Shown here in pieces: positions 9,384-18,691 of a stretch of 53,964 bases of DNA. Made by a program: the position numbers and the translations under genes. How positions within the stretch are numbered: the stretch's first letter is position 1; the number at the start of each line of letters is the position of its first letter. The stretch comes from CAYUHZ01 sp964444625. Lineage in GTDB: Bacteria; Patescibacteriota; Patescibacteriia; Patescibacteriales; GWC2-42-12. Under the pieces are notes generated by a model that was not told where the DNA came from, ran no database searches, and saw only the letters and a program-made list of their open reading frames with translations. The stretch spans positions 1 through 53,964 of the forward strand of contig CAYUHZ010000001.1 in NCBI GenBank assembly GCA_964444625.1, in the 5' to 3' direction.

Positions 9384-11942
9384 ATGCCCCATGCACCAAA
9401 AAATTATTTATTCTATATAGAAGAGGATTGTCCTTCTAGATTTGTGGTTGATTTAAAGGAAAAATTTGCAGCTATTGAAAGAAAAAAAACCGAAAAAAAA
9501 GATTTTAATTTTTTATTTTCTAAACTACCTGAGTTTTATAACGAGACACTACTATCTCCTAAAAATGCTCTTCGGGAAATAGCCTTGATTTCCTTATTTT
9601 CAGTTTTTTCTGTAATCATAAAAAAGATAGCGCTCGGAGCGTATTTATTGTTGCAAAAAATTGGTTGGCTAGCTATTTTTTTCATCAGATTTATTTTTTT
9701 ATTCTTTGTAAATCTTGCAAAGCTATTATCGGCTGTTTATTTAATTATTTTCACAAATTGGAAAAATGTTTATCGTATAATTAAGGCGTTAATCATCTCT
9801 TGGGCTATATTATTTGCCGATAAAGTGAGAAAAGTTTTATATATTTTTCTATATAAGCTAAAAATGAAAAAATTTAGCTCATCACCGAATTGCGATATCG
9901 CTAAAAAGACAATCAACAAAACACCAATAGATCTAAAAATATCTTTAAAATCTGCTATTATTTTCACTACCTGTTTGGTTATAATGATTATTCCTTTCAA
10001 ATTATACGGTTGGTATAATCAGTTAAACGAATTAAAGGGAAGAGTATTGGGCGTAAGTAAAATCGCCTTCAATGATCTTTTTTTCGGCGGGAGATTGGTC
10101 AAAGAGTCAAATTTTGATTTTGCTGGGCAAAAATTTCTTCAAGCTAGTGAAAATTTTTATTTGGCAGAACGACAAATCGGGCATATTAATAAAATGGTCG
10201 CTTCGTTGGCCGCCTTAACTCCTAATAAGGAATTGCGCATGGCCTCTGAAGCAGAAAATCTCTTAGCTATCGGGAAAACAACTTCGCTGTTAGCTCAAAA
10301 ATATGTTTCAATTTTAAATGCTGTAATATCGGATAATGAGCTTAAATTAAAACTATTAACCGTCAATAACGTATCCGATGAAGCTTTGATTTTGACTAAG
10401 AAACTTGAGCAACTGATAGGTGAGGTTAATATCGAATCACTGCCAAACCAATATGCTGAATTGTTTGTTATTAGCAAGGGCTATTCTGGATTCATTACTA
10501 AAACCACGGAAAATATTAATCGACTAACAAAGCAATTGATAACTTTTACTGGAGTTGGCGATGGGATAAAAACTCAGACCAAAAAAAGGTATTTGGCGGT
10601 GTTCCAAAATAATACTGAAATAAGGGCTACCGGAGGATTTATCGGCAGCTACGCCTTGATAGATTTTCAGGACGGAAAACTAATCAACATCGAGGTCCCA
10701 AAGGGCGGTAGCTATGACACTGAAGCCGGCTTAAATGAACTTATATTGTCGCCACAACCTATGCATCTTATAAGAACTCGTTGGTTTTTTTGGGATGCCA
10801 ATTGGTGGCCTGATTGGCCAACTTCGGCTAAGAAATTAATGTGGTTTTATGAAAAAAGTAACGGTCCGACTGTTGATGGCGTTATTAGTTTTACTCCCGA
10901 GGTGATCGAACGTTTATTATCAATCATTGGTCCGATTGATATGACCGAAAACTATGGCGTTGTCATTAATGCTGACAATTTTTTACTGAATACGCGAAGC
11001 AGTATCACCGAACAGAAAAATACCAACCAACCCAAAAAAATTATCGGGGATTTAGCCCAAAAAATTATTGAGATAATACCAAAAAAAATATCACGTGAAA
11101 ACATTATTGAATTTTCTAGAATTATTGAACAATCCATGAAAGAAAAAAATATCCTATTTTATTTTTCTGATGATCAACTGCAAAACTATATAAAAAATCA
11201 TGGCTGGTCTGGTGAGGTTGTAAATACTTCAAAAGATTATTTGATGGTGGTAAACACCAATATTGCGGGAGGTAAGAGCGACAAAAAAATAACTCAACAA
11301 ATTTTCCATCAAGCGGAAATCCAATCCGATGGATCTGTTATTGATAGCCTGACTATCATCAGAGAACATCGGGGAATAAAAAACGAGCCTTTTAGTGGTG
11401 TTAGAAATGTAAATTGGTTAAGAATTTACGTGCCGGAAGGAAGCAAGTTGATTTCTGCCGACGGTTTCGAATCTCCTAGTTTTAGTTATTTCAAAAAACC
11501 AGAACTATTTTATTCGTCTGATCCTGATTTAAATAATGAAAACATAGAATTTACCCTTGATACAATCAGTGGGACAAGAATTTACCGCGAATCCAATAAA
11601 ACCGTTTTTGCCAATTGGTCAATGGTTGATCCGGGTAAAAAAACAGTAATTACCATAAGATACCGACTTCCCTTTAATATCTTTTCTAAGCCGATAGAAC
11701 ATAACAACAAATTTGAACAGTTTTTATATCCAAGTCAAAAAACCAGATACACTTATTCCCTTTACCTGCAGAAACAATCTGGCGCAAAAACATCATCAAT
11801 TGAATCAAGAGTGATTTTATTAGATAATTCAAAGCTTGCAGTCTGGCACTATCCGAAAGACCTGCGAATAACCGACGACCAAGGCTGGATAAAGATATCT
11901 GAATTAAACTCCGATAAATTATTTGCTTTTATTATTGAATAA
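9384..11942 (+). CDS. DUF4012 domain membrane protein
   Basis: An 852-residue envelope protein. Residues 1-65 are polar, followed by hydrophobic stretches at about 70-160 and a further membrane helix near 190-210. A helical region (about 235-400) precedes the DUF4012 core, recognisable from LAVFQNNTEIRATGGFIGSY and the tryptophan-rich run that follows (RWFFWDANWWPDWP). The C-terminal 200 residues look beta-rich and are probably extracytoplasmic. DUF4012 proteins are common in Gram-positive bacteria and CPR near glycan genes, but their activity is not established. It abuts the upstream GT4 gene and is followed 4 nt later by another anchored envelope protein. Confidence 0.85.
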   Translation: MPHAPKNYLFYIEEDCPSRFVVDLKEKFAAIERKKTEKKDFNFLFSKLPEFYNETLLSPKNALREIALISLFSVFSVIIKKIALGAYLLLQKIGWLAIFFIRFIFLFFVNLAKLLSAVYLIIFTNWKNVYRIIKALIISWAILFADKVRKVLYIFLYKLKMKKFSSSPNCDIAKKTINKTPIDLKISLKSAIIFTTCLVIMIIPFKLYGWYNQLNELKGRVLGVSKIAFNDLFFGGRLVKESNFDFAGQKFLQASENFYLAERQIGHINKMVASLAALTPNKELRMASEAENLLAIGKTTSLLAQKYVSILNAVISDNELKLKLLTVNNVSDEALILTKKLEQLIGEVNIESLPNQYAELFVISKGYSGFITKTTENINRLTKQLITFTGVGDGIKTQTKKRYLAVFQNNTEIRATGGFIGSYALIDFQDGKLINIEVPKGGSYDTEAGLNELILSPQPMHLIRTRWFFWDANWWPDWPTSAKKLMWFYEKSNGPTVDGVISFTPEVIERLLSIIGPIDMTENYGVVINADNFLLNTRSSITEQKNTNQPKKIIGDLAQKIIEIIPKKISRENIIEFSRIIEQSMKEKNILFYFSDDQLQNYIKNHGWSGEVVNTSKDYLMVVNTNIAGGKSDKKITQQIFHQAEIQSDGSVIDSLTIIREHRGIKNEPFSGVRNVNWLRIYVPEGSKLISADGFESPSFSYFKKPELFYSSDPDLNNENIEFTLDTISGTRIYRESNKTVFANWSMVDPGKKTVITIRYRLPFNIFSKPIEHNNKFEQFLYPSQKTRYTYSLYLQKQSGAKTSSIESRVILLDNSKLAVWHYPKDLRITDDQGWIKISELNSDKLFAFIIE

Positions 11943-11946
11943 AAAT

Positions 11947-13905
11947 ATGTCAAAAATAAAAATTACCAAAAAAGAAAACTCGGAAGAAAGCGAAAATTTT
12001 GTTGAAAAACCGCTACCAGATGCTCAAGAATTAAATCAAATTGAACGCAATATAAACAATGAAGTACGGGCAGAGGAAATCAAAGAAAGCTTGGCTGAAA
12101 TATATCAAGACGAAAATGGCCAAACCGTCGATGTGCATCGACTTGAAATAAAAAAAAGAAGCGGAATTGTTATGAGAACTATCAGGGGTGTAATTTTAAT
12201 TTCTTTGATCGCAACTACAGTCTGGTACGGATATAATTATATTTATTTACCTAGAGGTAATGATGCATTAGCCGTTGAATTATCTATCAATAGCGATAAA
12301 GAAGTTGTTGCAAATCAAGAATTTTATTATTTAATAACTGTTAAAAATACAAATAATTCTGAAATAACTAATTTGCAGCTTCAGGCTAATTACCCCGAAA
12401 ACTTCATTTATTTAGAGAGCGAGCCATCGCCACAGCGTAATAATAATTTTTGGTCTTTGTCAAGCCTAAAAGCCCGCGATATTTTTGAAATTAAAATCAA
12501 AGGCAAGCTAATAGGCAAAAAGGGGGATAGCGCGATTCTGTTATCTGATTTAACTTATATTCCATCAAATATAACCAGTGAATTCAAAAAATCAGCCAGC
12601 TTTAAAAAAAACTTAGCTGAGTCAGGCCTAGACTGGAGGATTGAAAATTCAAACAACGTTATTTTAAACGAGGAAAACACTGTATCGTTTTTTTACAAAC
12701 TGCAGCCAGTATCTTATTTAACTGAAATTTTTGTTTCGATTTCAACTCCTGAAAATTTTGATTTCTTAACTTTAGCTAACAATAATGCTGCCCCTACCAA
12801 AGAATCAGCCCAAGCTATCTTGATGGTTAAACCCGGATTATGGAAAATCAACCAACTTGACAATGAAGAAAAGGAATTTCCGATTAGATTTAAGGTAAAA
12901 AATAAAATTGATGATACTCAGGAACTATTGATAAAAATTGGTTTGCAAGATGAAAATAAAAAAGATTATATTTTCGCTGAGAGTAAAATTAATTTATCAA
13001 TTATTCAAAATAATCTTAATTTAAACATAATTATCAATGGCTCAAGGTCTGATCAGGGAGTTGATTTCGGTCAAAAATTAAATTACTCGTTAGTTTATTC
13101 CAATAAGGGAGAAGTCGAGATGAAGGATGTGATTATAATGGCAGTCTTGGAAAGTGATTTTCTGGATTGGAGCACTATAGACGATCCAAGTAATGGACAA
13201 AAAAGGGGCAATACTATCAGTTGGAGTAAATCAGAGATTGAAGCCTTGTCTCTTTTAGAAAAAAACAATGAAGGGACGATAGATTTTTCGATTAATGTTA
13301 AAAACTACAACGAAACTGATTTCAAGAAAAACTTTCAGATAAAAAGCTACGCTCAATACAACGTAGGCGACAAAACGGCCGAGGCTTCAGAAAATACCAG
13401 GAGTAATATTATTACCAACAAAATTAATACTAATATAAACCTTGTAGAACAAGTGGTTTATTTCAATCAAGACAATATTGCTGTCGGCACAGGACCGTTA
13501 CCGCCCCATGTAGGTGAAACTACCAGTTTTAAGGTTTACTGGAGTTTATCCAATAATTTACACGAGTTAAACGATTTGAAAATATTCGTTGATCTGCCTA
13601 GTTATATAAATTGGGATAACAAAAAACAAACCACCTTGGGCAATTTAGCATACGACGAAACCTATCATCGAGTAACATGGAATATCGGCAGATACCCCCT
13701 ATCGGCATACAAAAGTGAAGCGGAGTTTAGTATTAGCCTAAAACCCGATCCGCAAGATTACAATAAAATAATCGTCTTATTGCCGGGGACTTCAATTGAA
13801 GGCACGGATGTTGAAACGAATTCTAAAATTACTAAAACAACCAAAGCAAAAACATCGAAATTGGAAGATGATCCGATAGCTAATATCGATGGTCGAATCC
13901 AATAA
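11947..13905 (+). CDS. Membrane-anchored protein with repeated extracellular beta domains
   Basis: A 652-residue protein with a charged cytoplasmic N-terminus of about 75 residues, one transmembrane helix at about 78-95 (VILISLIATTVWYGYNYIY), and a long extracellular part. That part has several beta-sandwich-like units with patterns seen in DUF11/conserved-repeat domains (YLITVKNTNNSEITNLQL near 120; YSLVYSNKGEVEMKDV near 380; a related unit near 530). It probably acts as an adhesin or structural envelope component; no catalytic motif is visible. The ATG at 11947 is preferred over an upstream in-frame start at 11923 that overlaps the DUF4012 gene. The linkage suggests the two proteins act together. 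Confidence 0.7.
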   Translation: MSKIKITKKENSEESENFVEKPLPDAQELNQIERNINNEVRAEEIKESLAEIYQDENGQTVDVHRLEIKKRSGIVMRTIRGVILISLIATTVWYGYNYIYLPRGNDALAVELSINSDKEVVANQEFYYLITVKNTNNSEITNLQLQANYPENFIYLESEPSPQRNNNFWSLSSLKARDIFEIKIKGKLIGKKGDSAILLSDLTYIPSNITSEFKKSASFKKNLAESGLDWRIENSNNVILNEENTVSFFYKLQPVSYLTEIFVSISTPENFDFLTLANNNAAPTKESAQAILMVKPGLWKINQLDNEEKEFPIRFKVKNKIDDTQELLIKIGLQDENKKDYIFAESKINLSIIQNNLNLNIIINGSRSDQGVDFGQKLNYSLVYSNKGEVEMKDVIIMAVLESDFLDWSTIDDPSNGQKRGNTISWSKSEIEALSLLEKNNEGTIDFSINVKNYNETDFKKNFQIKSYAQYNVGDKTAEASENTRSNIITNKINTNINLVEQVVYFNQDNIAVGTGPLPPHVGETTSFKVYWSLSNNLHELNDLKIFVDLPSYINWDNKKQTTLGNLAYDETYHRVTWNIGRYPLSAYKSEAEFSISLKPDPQDYNKIIVLLPGTSIEGTDVETNSKITKTTKAKTSKLEDDPIANIDGRIQ

Positions 13906-13906
13906 A

Positions 13907-15046
13907 ATGTTTAAACTACTGAAAAAATCATCTTTATCTCGGGCAAGAATAGCCACATTGTCTACTGGCCGTGCGGATATATTAACGCCCTTTTTCATGC
14001 CTGTTGCGACCAGGGGAGTGGTAAAAAATATCAGCAGCAATGATTTGGCGCGCCTCGGATATAAAATAATTTTAAGTAACACCTATCATCTATTATTGCG
14101 CCCGGGCAATGATTTCATAAAAAAAGTCGGCGGGTTGCATAAATTCATTGATTGGCCGGGGGCGATACTTACCGATAGCGGTGGTTTTCAAATTTTTTCA
14201 TTAAGCCGCGATAAAAATAAATCCGGCAAAAGCTTGATTCAACTCAAAAAAAGTGGAGTTGAATTTAAATCTTATCTAGACGGAAAATCTTATTATCTTA
14301 CGCCGGAAAAAATCGTTCAAATTCAGGTCGACTTGGGCGTTGACATTGCTGTTTGTTTGGATGAATGCGTATCTCTGCCAGCGGAAAAAAGCTATCTTGA
14401 AAAATCAATTGAATTAACGTCTCGTTGGGCTAAACGAAGCAAAATTTATCATAATAAACTGAAAGGAAATAAGCCTTTGCTTTTTTGTGTCATCCAAGGG
14501 GGTTTATTTCCTGATTTACGACTAAAAAGTTTGGCTAGTTTATCGAAAATGAATTTTGATGGTTATAATATCGGCGGGTTATCAGTTGGAGAGACGGAAT
14601 CGGAAATGTATCAAATAATTGAAAATTTATCTCCCCATCTCCCGCAAGACAAACCTCATTACCTCATGGGGGTTGGATATCCGGAAAATATCATTGAAGC
14701 AGTTAAATACGGCATCGATATGTTTGATTGCGTCATACCAACAAGAGAAGGACGGCACGGTAAATTATTCGCTTGGCAGAATTACCGTTGTGGCGAGAAA
14801 ATTCTAGACAGTAAAAAGATCTATCAAACCTGCGATATCACGCTTGCTAAATATAGCTTTGATCATTCTCCGATTAATAAACATTCTAGTTTCCCCGAAC
14901 TGGTTAAGCATTCTAAGTCTTATTTGAATTATTTATTTAAAATAAATGAACCATTGGCATCAAGGCTGGCTACTATCAATAACCTGGAATTTTATCATCA
15001 GCTGATGGTTAATCTGCAAATACTTATAAAAAACAACAAAATATAG
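13907..15046 (+). CDS. tgt: tRNA-guanine transglycosylase lacking zinc ligands
   Basis: A 379-residue homologue of bacterial Tgt, which exchanges guanine 34 of GUN-anticodon tRNAs for a queuine precursor. Catalytic features are present: D90 in LTDSGGFQ, the glycine-rich stretch MGVGYPENI, and the nucleophile D274 in GIDMFDCV followed by IPTREGRHG. The C-terminal zinc site is gone. By alignment with Zymomonas and E. coli Tgt, the three cysteines of CxCxxC fall at S327, F329 and L332, and the histidine falls at N358 (TINNLEFYHQLM). The surrounding fold sequence is retained. The ATG at 13907 is chosen because it follows the previous stop by 1 nt and matches family length; an in-frame GTG/ATG-type start at 13889 would overlap. 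Confidence 0.9.
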   Translation: MFKLLKKSSLSRARIATLSTGRADILTPFFMPVATRGVVKNISSNDLARLGYKIILSNTYHLLLRPGNDFIKKVGGLHKFIDWPGAILTDSGGFQIFSLSRDKNKSGKSLIQLKKSGVEFKSYLDGKSYYLTPEKIVQIQVDLGVDIAVCLDECVSLPAEKSYLEKSIELTSRWAKRSKIYHNKLKGNKPLLFCVIQGGLFPDLRLKSLASLSKMNFDGYNIGGLSVGETESEMYQIIENLSPHLPQDKPHYLMGVGYPENIIEAVKYGIDMFDCVIPTREGRHGKLFAWQNYRCGEKILDSKKIYQTCDITLAKYSFDHSPINKHSSFPELVKHSKSYLNYLFKINEPLASRLATINNLEFYHQLMVNLQILIKNNKI

Positions 15047-15106
15047 CTCTATAGACATAATATTAAAAATTTGATAAATATTACAAATAATAATTCTCAT
15101 ATATTT

Positions 15107-15358
15107 ATGGAAAGTAAAAATACTAATATTGATATAACTGAAAAAAATATCACCGCGTCGCTTCTTGAATGCATCAATAGATTACCTGATTTACACTATC
15201 CTTTTTTTCATTCCTATTTTTTTACCGGGTTAACCTCGCAAGGGCATGGTTATGAAAAAATAATTTTATTTTTCGCGCTTTTACTAATAGCTTTTAACGC
15301 TTGGTCGGCAAAGTTAGCGCTTCAGGGCGAGCTAATATGGAAAAAAAACAGCGCTTGA
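15107..15358 (+). CDS. Small hypothetical membrane protein
   Basis: An 83-residue ORF starting at ATG 15107; an in-frame TTG at 15071 would add 12 residues. The N-terminal half is polar, then comes one hydrophobic helix (IILFFALLLIAFNAW, about residues 51-65) and a short basic tail. I recognise no family. Its last 20 codons form the left arm, loop and part of the right arm of a long inverted repeat (15298-15373), so the C-terminus may have been created or changed by that element. It lies alone between tgt and mnmA in the same orientation, with no Shine-Dalgarno. Whether it is translated is uncertain. Confidence 0.4.
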   Translation: MESKNTNIDITEKNITASLLECINRLPDLHYPFFHSYFFTGLTSQGHGYEKIILFFALLLIAFNAWSAKLALQGELIWKKNSA

Positions 15359-15373
15359 CTTGCCGACCAAGCG
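15298..15373. repeat. Long imperfect inverted repeat
   Basis: Left arm 15298-15320 and right arm 15351-15373 are 23 nt each. The outer 14 nt (CGCTTGGTCGGCAA against TTGCCGACCAAGCG) pair perfectly, four central positions mismatch, and the inner GCGC pairs again around a 30-nt loop. It overlaps the end of the 83-aa ORF. There is no T-tract, so it is not a typical intrinsic terminator. Confidence 0.6.
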
Positions 15374-15520
15374 ATAAAGTAAATTTGAAAAAAAACTTAG
15401 ATATTTTGTTGAATAGCATCCCAGATCAAAAAAATAAAGATGAAATAAAAAAAATATTTCCTCTCTAACATAAATTAATTTGAGCTAGTGAATTTTCCCT
15501 TCTTGAAATACAAAACCATC

Positions 15521-16624
15521 ATGATCCGCTCTAAAAAACTGAAAATAGCAGTTGCTTTATCCGGGGGAGTGGACTCGGCTGTTGCTGCCAAACTACTCAC
15601 CGAACAAGGCCATGAAATAATCGGCTTATTTATAAATTTCTGGCGAGAAAGCGCATCTACCAAAGAAAATAAGTGCTGTTCAAATAACGCGCTAAAAGAC
15701 GCTAGATTGGTCGCTCAAAAAATCGGTTTTCCGCTCTATGTTATGAATTTCAGCAGCAAATTCAAGAAAATAGTAGTAGAAGATTTTTTAGAATCTTATG
15801 ACCGAGGAGAAACGCCTAATCCGTGCGTTATTTGCAATAAAAAAATCAAACTAGGATTACTAATAAAAAAAGCCCAAGAATTAGGCTATAATTTTGTTGC
15901 TACCGGTCACTATGCACGACTTGAGTCAAATATAGAGTCGCCAAGGAAAAACCAACAAAACATGATCTACCGGCTTTACCGAGCTGAAGATAAATTAAAA
16001 GACCAATCATACTTTCTGTATTCTTTGAACCAATCAGAATTAAAACACTTAATTTTCCCCCTGGCTGATTTAGAAAAAAAGCAAGTCAGACAGTTGGCTA
16101 AAAAATTCAACTTACCCGTAGCTCAAAAAAAAGAAAGCCAAGAAATATGTTTTATTCCTGAAAAAAGTCATAATGATTTTTTAAAACGACATTTGAAACT
16201 CAGACCAGGAATAATTAAAAACACAAAAGGAGAAACAGTAGGGCAACATCAGGGATTACCCCTTTATACCATCGGCCAACGTAAGGGCGTAGAAATCGGC
16301 GGAAAGGGACCTTTTTATGTGGTAGAAAAAAAACTACAAAAAAATATTTTATTGGTAACCGATAAAAAAAACGACAATCGGCTTTATAAAACTAAATTTT
16401 CTGTAAAAAATTTCAATTGGATGTCTGACCAAAAAACAAAGTTTCCGTTTGCATGCGAGGTAGTTATCCGCTATCGTCATCCGCCTGTTAAATGCAAGAT
16501 TGTTGATTGTTGCGAGAACAAATTAACAATAACCTTAAACGAACCACAAAGAGCCGTAACCAAGGGCCAAAGTGCGGTTTTTTACCTCAAAGATCAAGTA
16601 CTGGGCGGCGGGATAATTGCATAG
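15521..16624 (+). CDS. mnmA: tRNA-specific 2-thiouridylase MnmA
   Basis: A 367-residue enzyme that activates U34 of Lys/Glu/Gln tRNAs with ATP and inserts sulfur at C2. The PP-loop SGGVDSAV is at about residues 13-20, and both catalytic cysteines are present: one in NPCVICNKKIK and one in ESQEICFIPEK. The tRNA-binding and C-terminal beta-barrel parts (TGHYARLE, DQSYFLYSL, YTIGQRKG) are intact. The ATG at 15521 leaves about 12 residues before the PP-loop, as in homologues; an in-frame GTG at 15488 would give a longer N-terminus. It is near tgt, which modifies the same wobble position of other tRNAs, and upstream of alaS. The sulfur donor chain is not in the window. Confidence 0.93.
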   Translation: MIRSKKLKIAVALSGGVDSAVAAKLLTEQGHEIIGLFINFWRESASTKENKCCSNNALKDARLVAQKIGFPLYVMNFSSKFKKIVVEDFLESYDRGETPNPCVICNKKIKLGLLIKKAQELGYNFVATGHYARLESNIESPRKNQQNMIYRLYRAEDKLKDQSYFLYSLNQSELKHLIFPLADLEKKQVRQLAKKFNLPVAQKKESQEICFIPEKSHNDFLKRHLKLRPGIIKNTKGETVGQHQGLPLYTIGQRKGVEIGGKGPFYVVEKKLQKNILLVTDKKNDNRLYKTKFSVKNFNWMSDQKTKFPFACEVVIRYRHPPVKCKIVDCCENKLTITLNEPQRAVTKGQSAVFYLKDQVLGGGIIA

Positions 16625-16681
16625 GTTTGCCAAAAATCTAATCTTTTTGTATGCTGAAAACATCTTTATAAGTTAATTTTT

Positions 16682-18559
16682 ATGACCTCAAAAGAAATAC
16701 GCCAAAAATATTTATCTTTTTTTCAAGCCAAAAGCCACGCGATTATCACTAGCGCTTCAGTTCTCCCCGAGAATGACTCAACAACCTTGTTTACTAGCTC
16801 TGGCATGCAACCACTCCTTCCTTATCTTTTGGGAGAAAAACATCCCTCAGGCAACCGCTTGGTCAACTCGCAAAAGTCATTCAGAGCTGAAGACATTGAT
16901 GAAGTGGGAGACAATCGACATACAACTTTCTTTGAAATGCTCGGTAATTGGTCGCTTGGCGATTATTTCAAACAAGAACAATTAACTTGGGTTTTTTCTT
17001 TTTTGATTGATGAATTAAAAATTGACCCAAACCGACTTTATGCTACTGTATTCCGAGGTGATTCGGAAATTGGGATTAGCCGCGACGATGATTCGGTTAA
17101 CATGCTGAAAAAAATTTTTGCCTCAGCCGGCCTTATAGCAGAAGCGCAAGACTTTGCCGAAAATGATGGGATGAGAGTCGGTGCAAGAATTTTTTATTAT
17201 CCAGCAAAAAAAAATTGGTGGTCTAGATCGGGGTTGCCAGCTAACATGCCGATCGGGGAGCCAGGCGGTCCTGATAGTGAAATATTTTTTGACCTGGGCG
17301 CAAGTCTAAAAAAACATGAAAAATCGATTTGGTCAGACAAGCCATGCCATGTTAATTGCGACTGTGGTCGATTTATTGAAATAGGCAATAGCGTATTCAT
17401 GGAATATCAAAAAACAAATTCCGGATTTGAAAAACTAAAACAACAGAATGTTGACTTTGGCGGAGGATTAGAAAGGCTGACAATGGCTGTCCAAGGTTTT
17501 GATAATATTTTCGAAACCGATCTTTTTTCTAATATTATTCAAAAAATTTCCCAATTATCGAATAAAAAATACCGTGACCAAATGAAAGAATTCGAGATAA
17601 TAGCTGATCACTTGCGCGCTGCTACTTTTATCATCGGTGATGACAAGGGAATTTCTCCGGCAAATACTGGGCAAGGATATGTGGTCAGACGATTAGTCAG
17701 GCGCGCCATAAGATACGGCATGCAATTGGGAATTTATAATGAATTATGGACCAAGGAAATAGCAAAAATCGTTTCCCATGATTACTGCGATATTTATCCT
17801 GAACTATCAAAAAATATCAATTTTGTAATTGAGCAACTAAAGGAAGAGGAATCAAAGTTTAAAAAAACTATTGAGAGGGGTTTGAAGGAATTTGAAAAAA
17901 TAAAAACAAATAAAACAATAAATGGCGAAACAATTTTTAATTTATATCAAAGCTACGGTTTCCCCTTTGAAATGACCAAAGAGTTAGCCACTGAAAAAGG
18001 CATTAAAATTGATGAAACTGACTTTAATGACTATCTTCAAAAGCATCAAGAACTCTCACGTACTGCCTCGGCTGGCATGTTTAAGGGAGGTTTGGCGAAT
18101 TCAAGCGAGGCAACAATCAAATATCATACTGCAGCACACTTGATGCTTGCGGCCCTAAGGAAAGTTCTTGGTGAACATGTCGTGCAAAAGGGAAGTAATA
18201 TTACCGCGGAAAGATTGCGCTTTGATTTTTCACATCCGGAGAAAATGACACCGGAACAACTAAAACAAGTCGAGATATTGGTCAACCAAGCTATTATCCA
18301 AAAATTATCAGTCACTTGCCAAGAAATTGATATTGAACAGGCCAAAAAAGAAGGCGCGATGGGAGTTTTTAATTCTAAATATGGACAAAAAGTTAAAGTT
18401 TACACCATAACCGACTCCAATATCAACAATATTCCTTTCAGCAAGGAAATCTGTGGCGGACCACATGTTGAAAGTTTAAAAAACTTGGGCGTATTTCAAA
18501 TAATAAAAGAAGAGAGTTCCAGTTCCGGGATAAGGAGAATAAAGGCAATTTTAAAATAA
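16682..18559 (+). CDS. alaS: Alanyl-tRNA synthetase, short form
   Basis: A 625-residue class II synthetase charging tRNA-Ala. The catalytic domain is recognisable from FTSSGMQPLLPYLLGEKHP and KSFRAEDIDEVGDNRHTTFF, through the family-specific GGGLERL stretch, to a tRNA-recognition domain. The editing domain keeps its metal ligands: HTAAHLM and the CGGPHVE motif near the C-terminus. Compared with the usual 850-880 residues, it stops right after the editing domain, so the C-terminal coiled-coil/C-Ala part that helps oligomerisation and tRNA binding is absent. Short AlaRS forms are seen in reduced genomes. It has no visible Shine-Dalgarno; 57 nt separate it from mnmA. Confidence 0.93.
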   Translation: MTSKEIRQKYLSFFQAKSHAIITSASVLPENDSTTLFTSSGMQPLLPYLLGEKHPSGNRLVNSQKSFRAEDIDEVGDNRHTTFFEMLGNWSLGDYFKQEQLTWVFSFLIDELKIDPNRLYATVFRGDSEIGISRDDDSVNMLKKIFASAGLIAEAQDFAENDGMRVGARIFYYPAKKNWWSRSGLPANMPIGEPGGPDSEIFFDLGASLKKHEKSIWSDKPCHVNCDCGRFIEIGNSVFMEYQKTNSGFEKLKQQNVDFGGGLERLTMAVQGFDNIFETDLFSNIIQKISQLSNKKYRDQMKEFEIIADHLRAATFIIGDDKGISPANTGQGYVVRRLVRRAIRYGMQLGIYNELWTKEIAKIVSHDYCDIYPELSKNINFVIEQLKEEESKFKKTIERGLKEFEKIKTNKTINGETIFNLYQSYGFPFEMTKELATEKGIKIDETDFNDYLQKHQELSRTASAGMFKGGLANSSEATIKYHTAAHLMLAALRKVLGEHVVQKGSNITAERLRFDFSHPEKMTPEQLKQVEILVNQAIIQKLSVTCQEIDIEQAKKEGAMGVFNSKYGQKVKVYTITDSNINNIPFSKEICGGPHVESLKNLGVFQIIKEESSSSGIRRIKAILK

Positions 18560-18622
18560 TTTTGCTAATATTAAATTAATTTTTATAAAAAGTAAAAATA
18601 TTATTAACTAAAAATACTCGTC

Positions 18623-18651
18623 TTGACAGAATAATATTTTGACTATATAAT
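18623..18651 (+). promoter_or_regulatory. Consensus sigma-70 promoter of the ribosomal operon
   Basis: TTGACA (18623-18628), a 17-nt spacer and TATAAT (18646-18651): a perfect match to the sigma-70 consensus. Transcription should start near 18658, leaving about 95 nt of leader before infA. It is the strongest promoter in the window and fits a ribosomal protein/RNA polymerase operon. Confidence 0.85.
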
Positions 18652-18691
18652 AACTAAAGATTATTAATAAAAGCTTTATTAATTGTAAATC

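Noticed and set aside
15385..15468. A 27-codon ORF (TTG start) with an amphipathic translation, after the inverted repeat
   Set aside because: Too short, non-ATG start, no Shine-Dalgarno or promoter, and no way to test conservation.
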